A DNA stretch of 26,882 nucleotides from Saccoglossus kowalevskii (Eukaryota; Hemichordata; Enteropneusta; Harrimaniidae), in contig NW_003158225.1 in assembly GCF_000003605.2 (NCBI RefSeq), positions 177,285 to 204,166 on the forward strand. Reading direction: 5' to 3'. Of this stretch, positions 19,535 to 26,882 are shown piece by piece. The notes under the pieces were generated by a model, which had not been told where the DNA came from, searched no databases, and was given only the letters and a program-made list of their open reading frames with translations. The first letter of the stretch is position 1; every line of letters starts with the position of its first letter. The translations under genes and the position numbers were made by a program.

Positions 19535-20185
19535 TTAAAGGGGAGCAGAGGTCTGGCCTTTGACACTCTGTACATGACATTTGAGATCTATAAATAAATT
19601 CTGTCGATAAAAACAACTTGTATGTGCTGCGAAATGTCCTAAATATGGGGTATAAAATGGGCTGTGAAGCAGACGACAAACGTCCGCTTTGCCTGGCGTT
19701 ATTTCGCTTCTAGAGGGCCAGTCAGTGAAGTCATCAGTGAACACCGATAATTGAACTATTCATACTAGTACGTCAATCTCATAGAAGTGCTACTATGGAA
19801 ACCCTTGTTGACTGACAATTTAAAAGTTGAAACATGGTGAGGTGTTGTGCGTATAAATGCCATAACGATTCATATTAAGTTTGTCGAAATCCCAAATGAA
19901 AAATCACGTCGTTGGTTGCGAGAAATCTACAGAAGAACTAACCTGAAAGTGAAGACACGTACAGCGTTCTAGCTATAGTGAACAGTGAGCCAATTAATAT
20001 TGTACGAATTAAAACTAAATTAGAAATACGCTAACGTCACTTGAACTACAGTATTCATTTCTCCAACTTCACACTTTTTACTCGATCGCACGGTATTTTC
20101 CGACCGGAAAACGGCCACATTTTTATCGTTCGCGAGCGCAACTTCATCTGCGTCCAATATTAGAGCCGATACAATATTGTAAACA
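19535..20185 (+). repeat. Foldback left arm
   Basis: Pairs in reverse complement with 21247-22095. Shared blocks include the AAATAAATTCTGTCGATAAA region near 19590, CGCTAACGTCACTTGA near 20028, TTTTCCGACCGGAAAAC near 20096 and AGAGCCGATACAATATT near 20161. The inner limit is approximate. Confidence 0.8.
19834..19972 (+). pseudogene. THAP zinc-finger N-terminal remnant, left arm
   Basis: An ATG at 19834 opens with MVRCCAYKCHN, which fits the THAP start (C-x4-C with A-Y between, then x-N). The frame is then broken at a TAA; one base further the reading continues KFVEIPNEKSRRWLREIYRR, matching the THAP F-x-x-x-P and R-x-x-W-x-x-x-x-x-R pattern, and stops at a TAG at 19970. The distal C-x2-H of the C2CH finger is not reached. 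Broken; not expected to make a working protein. No transposase catalytic domain follows. Confidence 0.7.
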
Positions 20186-21246
20186 ATCGCCATATCGCTA
20201 TTGTATACACTCCCTTTTTATTCTGGTTTGCACAGAATAGCCGTCAAAAATTCAAATATATTTAGTTTTTAACTGTCTATAATTATATGCACTAAATTTG
20301 ACCCTTTGACCTAGATTTGATTGGGATGGAATATTTTCTTTCAAACAATATTCTGAGGTTACTTACTGACCACAAAATGTTTCAACGCAATTACAGTATT
20401 CTTGTCCGATTTACAAAGTACATCGGCGTAATTTCTGGGTTTCCTTTTCTAATTGTTGATTCTTCACGATGTGTTTGTATAATTATGTTTGTAGTCACGG
20501 TCTTACGATAATGATTTCGATTATTTGGAATGCTTATCGACCGTGTCCCGGTAATAATTTGTTTGGAATGTCGATCGTAGCTTGTTTCTCCATGCTGAGT
20601 TTAGGATGCGTCAGTGTCGACGTCTGTCATTCAAGCCGAGACCTTGAAATGAAAAAAAAAAAAAAAAAATTCGAAGAGCATCGGGTAATATATTAATAAC
20701 CATTCCCATCAATTGCTAGCTTTAGGGGAGAGTAGGAAATCAAACGGCCACAGGTCGCCCGCCTTTTATGCATAGATTTCATGACGCTGTCTGACCGCGG
20801 TCGTGTACGGTTAGGCTCGCACATCAATTCACACTTATTGTCAAGACCATGAATGAACTAAAAGGACTGAGAAATTAAAAGGGTTATATTGCCACAAAGT
20901 TCAAAAAAAAAATTAAATTTGGCTGCGCCAAAAGCTTGCAAACTAGTGTATATAAATAGTTGACAGAAGACTGAGTGGTCAACGACATCATTTTGTGGCG
21001 CAATTGAACTTCCAGTACTTCTTTGCATAACTTACTGTGCGGCGATGCTGACATCAAGTGCGTGTTGACCGAAGTTTGACCTCCTAGTCACGCACTGGAC
21101 AGGCGCGTTACCTTAGCGACCTTTTTCTTTCATGCTCCGCGCGTCAATCTAGTAAAATTGTTATTCGTTCTGGCGGTGCTGTAATTACGCAAACTTGTAT
21201 ATTTTAAGATCGTTTACTTAGTGCGCTGCTTTTCTAATTACGCAAA
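20186..21246. other. Foldback element interior, unidentified
   Basis: About 1.06 kb between the arms, richer in CG dinucleotides than the surroundings, with an A18 tract near 20651-20668. Two overlapping short plus-strand frames (20317-20696) have no recognised domain. The TAATTACGCAAA direct repeats (21182, 21235, 21308) lie at the edge with the right arm. Confidence 0.5.
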
Positions 21247-21319
21247 TGTGTTTATAATATTGTACCGGCTCTAAAAATTTCAACATTGTGATATATCGCT
21301 TTCATAATAATTACGCAAA
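21182..21319 (+). repeat. Three direct TAATTACGCAAA repeats
   Basis: Perfect 12-mers at 21182-21193, 21235-21246 and 21308-21319. All lie near the inner edge of the right arm; the left arm does not show the set. They could be subterminal binding sites or remnants of a nested insertion. Confidence 0.7.
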
Positions 21320-22095
21320 CTCAGTTATTTAATATTGGACACAGAATGTTACAAAGTGGTATAGATTTGAAGAGTAGTTCGGAATTTAAAAATAGTTAAT
21401 ACCCGTTGTATCCCCAAACTGTACCACTCCTGTGCCAGTGACCAGTGTTTGGGCGACCTGTCGGTGTTTTCAATGAGCCAGCGAGAGAAACGATAACGAT
21501 AAAAATGCGGTTGTTTTCCGGTCGGAAAATGAACGATAACCGGTCGATTGAAAAGTGGGAAGTTGGGCGAAATGAGTACTGTAGCTCAAGTGACGTTAGC
21601 GTATTTCTAATTTACTTTTAACTCGTACAATGTTTATTCACTCACTGTTCACTATAGCTAGAACGCTGTCCGTGTCTTCACTTTCAGGTTAGTTTTTCTG
21701 CCGATTTTTCGAAACCAACAACAGGATTTTTTATTTGGGATTTTGAGAAACTTAACACGAATCGATGTGGTATTCATACGCACAACACCTCACAATGTTT
21801 CAACTTTTAAATTGTCAGTTAACAAGGGTTTTCATAGTAGGGCTTCTATGAGATTGACGTACTAGAATGAATAGGTTCAATTATCGGTGTTCACTGATGA
21901 CATCATTGAACTGGCCCTCTAGAGGCGAAATTACGCTAGGCAAAGCACACGTTTGTCGTCTGCTTCACAGCCCGTTTTATACCCCATATTTAGGACATTT
22001 CGCAGCACATACAAGATGTTTTTATCGACAGAATTTATTCATAGATCTCAGATTTTATGTACAGTGTCAAAAGCCACACCTCTGCTCCCCTTTAA
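21247..22095 (-). repeat. Foldback right arm
   Basis: Reverse-complement partner of the left arm. It is longer because it holds extra sequence between the blocks pairing with GTCCAATATTA and AGAGCCG (around 21270-21340) and between 21340 and 21480. Confidence 0.8.
21658..21796 (-). pseudogene. THAP zinc-finger remnant, right arm
   Basis: Diverged copy of the left-arm remnant. The initiator ATG is ATT here, the second Cys codon of the C-x4-C pair is TAC (Tyr), and the same in-frame TAA and the same terminal TTC-TAG are present. After the break the reading is KFLKIPNKKSCCWFRKIGRK. Shared lesions indicate the break is older than the divergence of the arms, or that the arms have been homogenised. 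Confidence 0.7.
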
Positions 22096-23925
22096 ATATG
22101 AAGTAAAAAATATGCTTTGAAGATTTAAAATTTTACTAGAAAGCAAAGGACAATATTCCACAACATTGGGTTTATCTTGCCAGGCCACAACACACAACTC
22201 TTTAATGAGAAATGTCCATTAGTGCAGTATTATACAGAATTATTATTGCAGCTTAATACACCTACAAATGCATCTTTCAATCTTTTTACAGAAGAGCTCC
22301 GTCACCAGAAAACGCTGTTCGTAGGATTGGTGTCTTGTACATATATACGGTAATCATAGCTTATATACTATTTGAAAAATGTACTAATTAATAATAAGTA
22401 GTGTGAACCAATAACTAGGTAACATTATACATCAATGCACTAATAGTTTTTTTAATTTCAAATTATTAATATTATTATTATTAAATTCTCAGAGCAAATA
22501 CTCAGAGTATACATTCTACATATATGTAATGTTTAAATATTTGTCTAATTGGTGAACGATTCTACGATTCTACGATTCTAGTGAGACTAGTTTCTTAAAA
22601 GGAAAACTCATTTCCTTTAAAAATGGGTTATTATTAATTATTATTCACAAGAGCAAATTAATATGCATGAATGTATCCCTAATATTTAAATACTGACGTC
22701 ATTTAAACCAGAAAAGTTACGATACTGTCAGAAGCCAGTGGAGTATGCCTAAAATGCTAGTTAGTAGGCAAATGAGCTTATTAAGATGCATAGAACTGTG
22801 GAAAAGGGTAGACTTCAAATTTTGTGGGGTCCACCATTAACAAAAACAAGTACTTGACTCCATATACTATACATATACATGTCGTATTGTAAAAACCTGT
22901 AGACAGGTACTTGGCAATCTGCCAGCTCCTGAAGAAAACCTTGAATACCTATATATGTTGCATGTTCGTATACATGTTGTATTTTTTTTTCCTAACAACA
23001 TTTATTCAATTTACATTGACAAAGTAAAACTAAATCTCATTTTAGTTTAGGCACACACTACATCAATGCTTTGAATGCCAAAATCTTTCCAGCTGGAATA
23101 GAAAAAATTTGAGAATCTAACTATTATATCTTTGCAGATTTTGCTCAAAAAGATTTGCCAGTATCTACAGTTCTAGATCAATTTTTTTTACAAAAAAATG
23201 TAAATATTTTGTGAAAGGATACTCAAAAGGTTTCAACCATGGAGTGAATGCAACATTCCTGAATATTATACTACACTATTTATTAATTACAGCTCTACTT
23301 ATTAATATAACACTTATTGCCGATAAATGCTATCATGTTACGACATGGAAAAAATGACGAACTGAAAGTAAACCTGGATTGTGACAGCCTTCAATCAACT
23401 GCTAGTGCTATCTATTTCTTTCATACTAAATTCTTCAATTTGAAAAAAAGTCAATACTGATATGAACTGAATAATTAACATCCACTTATAATACTATTAT
23501 TATCAGAGAAACCTTGGATACAACTCTGATATGCACACAAGCAACACATGAATTTATATGTATGTATTATGTAATACATGTACATATAGTGGTTGAACTA
23601 GATGATTAGACTGGATAGAAATTATAAATTAACTGCAGATTAAAAATAATCTAATGTGTACAGATAAGTGAAAATTTAGCAGTACTTAATTTCAATAAAT
23701 CAATAAGAACATAACATGAATACATTTAATATACAAGCATGTAAGTACAAGTGAATATATATGTATTAGGTTTAGGATGTTGAATAGTCGGAGTACAGAT
23801 ACATGTGAGCACTATGTAGATGTGCACAACCGTGCATTGACAATAATAATCACATAATAAAAAAATGTGATTAAAGACTTATACCTCAATAGAATTTAAA
23901 TATTGAACATACAATTACTTTTAAA
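22096..23925. other. Noncoding region, no gene recognised
   Basis: 1.8 kb, AT-rich. A GATTCTAC-type octamer is repeated three times at 22557-22580, and ATT runs lie near 22465-22482. A plus-strand stretch after TTTTTACAG at 22291 stays open for about 20 codons to a GTAATC, but it shows no recognisable protein pattern and was not called as an exon. Confidence 0.55.
22557..22580. repeat. 8-bp repeat (GATTCTAC) x3
   Basis: Near-perfect triplicate of an octamer. Short microsatellite-like tract with no other feature. Confidence 0.8.
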
Positions 23926-24694
23926 CTAAGTGTGGTGTTTACATGATTCTTTTTCACTAAGTGTTGTGTTTACAAGATTCCTTTTCACTAAGTGTTGTGT
24001 TTACAAGATTCCTTTTCACTAAGTGTTGTGTTTACAAGATTCCTTTTCACTAAGTGTTGTGTTTACAAGATTCCTTTTCACTAAGTGTTGTGTTTACAAG
24101 ATTCCTTTTCACTAAGTGTTGTGTTTACAAGATTCCTTTTCACTAAGTGTTGTGTTTACAAGATTCCTTTCACTAAGTGTTGTGTTTACAAGATTCCTTT
24201 TCACTAAGTGTTGTGTTTACAAGACTCCTTTTTACTAAGTGTTGTGTTTACAAGATTCCTTTTCACTAAGTGTGGTGTTTACAAGACTCCTTTTTAATAA
24301 GTGTGGTGTTTACAAGATTCCTTTTCACTAAGTGTGGTGTTTACAAGATTCCTTTTCACTAAGTGTGGTGTTTACAAGACTCCTTTTCACTAAGCATGGT
24401 GTTTACAAGACTCCTTTTCACTAAGCATGGTGTTTACAAGATCCCTTTTCACTAAGTGTGGTGTTTACAAGACTCCTTTTCACTGAGTATGGTGTTTACA
24501 AGATCCCTTTTCACTGAGCATGGTGTTTACAAGATCCATATTCACTAAGTGCGGTGTTTACAAGACTCCTTTTCACTAAGCATGTTGTTTACAAGATTCC
24601 TTTTCACTAAGCATGGTGTTTACAAGATCCCTTTTCACTGAGTATGGTGTTTACAAGATCCTTTTTCACTAAGTGTGGTGTTTACAAGACTCCT
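23926..24694 (+). repeat. 31-bp minisatellite, 25 copies
   Basis: Unit CACTAAGTGTTGTGTTTACA followed by AGATTCCTTTT (31 bp; one copy of 30). I count 25 occurrences of TGTTTACA, one in every unit. Copies 2-11 are mostly GTGTTGTG type and nearly identical; copies 12-25 are a mosaic of GTGTGGTG and GCATGGTG types with GATTCC, GACTCC and GATCCC ends. The CACTAAGTG part is a near-palindrome (CACT-A-AGTG) in the first type and partly lost in GCATGG units. No coding frame. Confidence 0.95.
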
Positions 24695-24805
24695 ACATGT
24701 AGCACAGTGCGTTTTTAAGTAATAATTATTTTCTCTTGCTGTAAGGAAGAAGTGGTTGAGTAATTTAGAACATTTGAGTTTTCCAAATGATATTGTACAT
24801 GTACC

Positions 24806-25516
24806 TTTGGTGAGATTGAGTCAATGAGGGTCCATATCCACTGTACCCTGAGTGAAACAGACTCACATGGGATCTGGACAAAAAAACTGTACATTTGATG
24901 AGACAGGCTCAATGGGAATACAATAAGCCGAAGCCACTCAATGGGAACCAGGCCAAAGCCACTGTACCCTTGGTGAGACAGAATTAATGGGGATCGAGCC
25001 AAAGCCACTGTTACCCTGGGTGAGACAGAATTAATGGGGATCAAGCCAAAGCCACTGTACCCTGGGTGAGACAGAATTAATGGGGATCGAGCCAAAGCCA
25101 CTGTACCCTGGGTGAGACAGAATTAATGGGGATCGAGCCAAAGCCACTGTACCCTGGGTGAGACAGAATTAATGGGGATCGAGCCAAAGCCACTGTACCC
25201 TGGGTGAGACAGAATTAATGGGGATCGAGCCAAAGCCACTGTACCCTGGGTGAGACAGAATTAATGGGGATCGAGCCAAAGCCACTGTACCCTGGGTGAG
25301 ACAGAATTAATGGGGATCGAGCCAAAGCCACTGTACCCAGGGTGAGACAGAATTAATGGGGATCGAGCCAAAGCCACTGTACCCAGGGTGAGACAGAATT
25401 AATGGGGATCGAGCCAAAGCCACTGTACCCAGGGTGAGACAGAATTAATGGGGATCAAGCCAAAGCTACTGTACCCAGGGTGAGACAGACTCAATAGGAA
25501 CTAGGCCAAAGCCACT
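24806..25516 (+). repeat. 46-bp minisatellite, ~16 copies
   Basis: Unit GAATTAATGGGGATCGAGCC, AAAGCCACTGTACCCTGGGT, GAGACA (46 bp). I count 11 near-identical copies (about 24980-25470), preceded by about four divergent units and followed by one. In the later copies the core is CCCAGGG instead of CCCTGGG. Because 46 is not a multiple of three, a TAA (from ATTAA in reverse complement) recurs in all three minus-strand frames about every 138 nt, so the 128-codon antisense frame at 24715-25101 is not taken as a gene. Confidence 0.95.
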
Positions 25517-26882
25517 TGTGAAGATTCCTTTATTAACAGATGTGATTTACAGAAGCCTTGGTTAAGGCCTGCAGGTGCTTGTGATTGACTTGGCCTGGCT
25601 GATGAGACAGCACATTAACTCGTTATACCTCATTCAGACCACACATTTAAATGTAGTCAAAAACAGTATGTGAAATTAGAACTTGTATGTAAAAATTATG
25701 ATGTGTCATCAAACAAATAATATTTTATAAAAATGTAATATTTACATTTGGATGGCTACTCTATAATCGCCTTGAATTAAGCTATAAAATAAAAGCACAT
25801 GCATGAGTACAGCTCAAAAATCGACTTGTTCGTGACTTATAAATGTATTATTGATTGTGCACCAAGTATTGATCTTATATATAAATCAATAACTAACCAA
25901 AATACATGCTTCTATCATGTACTCAGGAGTTTTGTTCTTAAGAATCCAGATTTAAATTGCGTCTCCTCTCAACTGTACGTCAGCCATTATAAGTACACTA
26001 TGTACAGTGTAGACGACGGCACTCATATCAAATTGTATGCTACCAAGGCCATTCTATAGACAAATGTACATACTGTATTTTGGTGAATAAATATATAAAT
26101 TCATACAAAATTCCCACTGGAAACATTGAGCAAAAGTATTATCTCAGGAAAAAATACAAGCTTTCATATTCTTTCAATTTTTTGTCCACTGCGACTGTGA
26201 TATTAATACCTGTACACATTGTAGAAAGATATCGAATTAAATTACAAAAAAAAAAGTTTATGGATTATATATCAAATGAACTTTTGACTTGCCTTGTATC
26301 ATTATCTGTTGTAAATTATCTCATATATTGTACAAGTATGTTTAGATATGTAATCGTAATAGATACCGCTATTAAAATTCACTAGAGTTATAGTTTTAAT
26401 GGTTTTATATTATTTATAAATATTAGGTGACATACATGTACAACTCTATCCTCTATATTATCATCGCCATTAGGTTTTGTACACCAAAACTGTCAAATGG
26501 CCGGCCAAGTTTTTGACTGTTTAGCTGAACGTGCCCAAAGATCGTTTCAAGTCAACATCAAAAGAAGACATTAAATTAACAATGCGAGAGAAACAGAGTA
26601 TCAAGAGAAGATACATTTTCCTTTAATTCAATTATAATAAATTATCAAACATCTGTCCTTATCTGTCCTTTGCAGTGTGCCATAATTTTGCGGTATTGAG
26701 TATTTTCATTCTACCATATTAGGAAACGTGAATTCCAAATATGGAACGATTATGCTCGTAAGCGCCCTCTAATAATAAAAAACAAACAGGGTTTGACCGG
26801 ACCCCACACAAAGAAGTTCCCTAAATCTGTTCCCTAAATCTGTTCCTGGAAGGAAAAGACATATAATAATAAGGGTTATTAC
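25517..26882. other. Noncoding region at window end, nothing recognised
   Basis: Two plus-strand open frames of 86 and 101 codons (25799-26059, 26080-26385) have no recognisable domain and AT-driven composition. A short 25-codon frame from ATG at 26497 (MAGQVFDCLAER start) is too short to call. A CTCF-like half site is at 26761-26775, and a tandem duplication GTTCCCTAAATCT is at 26815-26842. Confidence 0.5.
26761..26775 (-). promoter_or_regulatory. Weak CTCF-like half site
   Basis: The minus strand reads TTATTAGAGGGCGCT, matching the TAGAGGGCGCT half of the core but not the CCAC end. Weaker than the two intronic sites and in the same orientation. Confidence 0.25.

Larger units (their letters stand above)
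19535..22095. mobile_element. Foldback element with long inverted arms, Kolobok-like
   Basis: The left end reads TTAAAGGGGAGCAGAGGT and the right end in reverse complement reads TTAAAGGGGAGCAGAGGT, so TTAA lies on both outer edges. From there the two arms pair in reverse complement for roughly 650 bp or more with scattered substitutions and indels. Each arm carries, reading inward, a broken THAP zinc-finger start. Kolobok transposons are known to make TTAA target duplications and to encode THAP proteins, which is why I favour that superfamily; P elements also carry THAP but leave 8-bp duplications, which I do not see here. The middle (about 20186-21246) is unidentified. Non-autonomous as seen, because no full transposase is present. 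Confidence 0.75.

Noticed and set aside
19527-22103. 8-bp target duplication expected for a P element
   Set aside because: TTTTAAGA on the left and ATATGAAG on the right do not match; only TTAA is shared.
19473-22106. Similar peptides in both foldback arms (CRLLHSPFYTPYLGHFAAHT)
   Set aside because: They run outward, against the THAP frame, and their similarity is fully explained by the DNA-level inverted repeat.
22291-22353. Possible exon after TTTTTACAG
   Set aside because: A 20-codon open stretch ended by a weak GTAATC, with no recognisable protein pattern and wrong strand for PLCG.
24715-25101. 128-codon minus-strand open frame through the 46-bp array
   Set aside because: The repeat length is not a multiple of three and stops recur in every frame; the frame depends on the divergent units at one end.
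25799-26385. Two plus-strand frames of 86 and 101 codons
   Set aside because: AT-biased composition, no motifs, no neighbouring exon signals.
26497-26574. 25-codon frame starting MAGQVFDCLAER
   Set aside because: Composition looks more coding-like than its surroundings, but it is too short, and no donor or homologue could be recognised.
1-26882. CRISPR array, operon, tRNA or rRNA gene
   Set aside because: The tandem arrays have no spacers of CRISPR type, the genome is clearly eukaryotic, and no cloverleaf or rRNA signature was recognised by eye.

Overview
This is a stretch of an AT-rich, intron-rich animal nuclear genome. One gene is firmly identifiable: a phospholipase C gamma (PLCG) orthologue on the minus strand. 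Fifteen coding exons between 18408 and 282 join in a single open reading frame of 1379 nt (about 459 codons) with matching phases, and every junction has a GT donor and an AG acceptor. The joined product covers the second half of the N-terminal PH domain, the EF-hand region, the whole catalytic X box and the first half of the split PH domain. The first coding exon(s) (N-terminal PH strands) and everything from the SH2 domains to the C2 domain lie outside the window or were not recognised. The full protein should be near 1200-1300 residues, so about a third is seen here.

Layout: 1-281, part of the intron before the SH2 exons. 282-3377, seven exons for the split-PH half and the X catalytic box, split by short introns, two of which carry CTCF-like motifs. 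5375-9351, five exons for the EF-hand region. 13250-18408, three exons for the first EF-hand loop and the PH domain. The three large introns (2.0, 3.9 and 3.9 kb) hold transposon debris: a LINE 3' end, palindromic MITEs, a repeat present in direct and inverted copies, and small tandem duplications. 18409-26882 has no recognised exon and is either the first intron or the upstream region. It holds a short TTAA-flanked MITE, a 2.56 kb TTAA-flanked foldback element whose two arms each carry a broken THAP zinc-finger start (Kolobok-like), and two adjacent minisatellites (31 bp x 25 and 46 bp x about 16).

Organism: a metazoan. PLCG is an animal/holozoan signalling gene. The compact introns, the TTAA/THAP transposon remains and the small palindromic MITEs suggest a marine invertebrate (hemichordate, amphioxus or lophotrochozoan), but the sequence alone does not settle the phylum.

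I found no new multi-gene system. The observations most worth following are the palindromic THAP/TTAA element, the 31-bp array in which all 25 copies keep a forkhead-type core, and the CTCF-like sites on either side of a catalytic exon.
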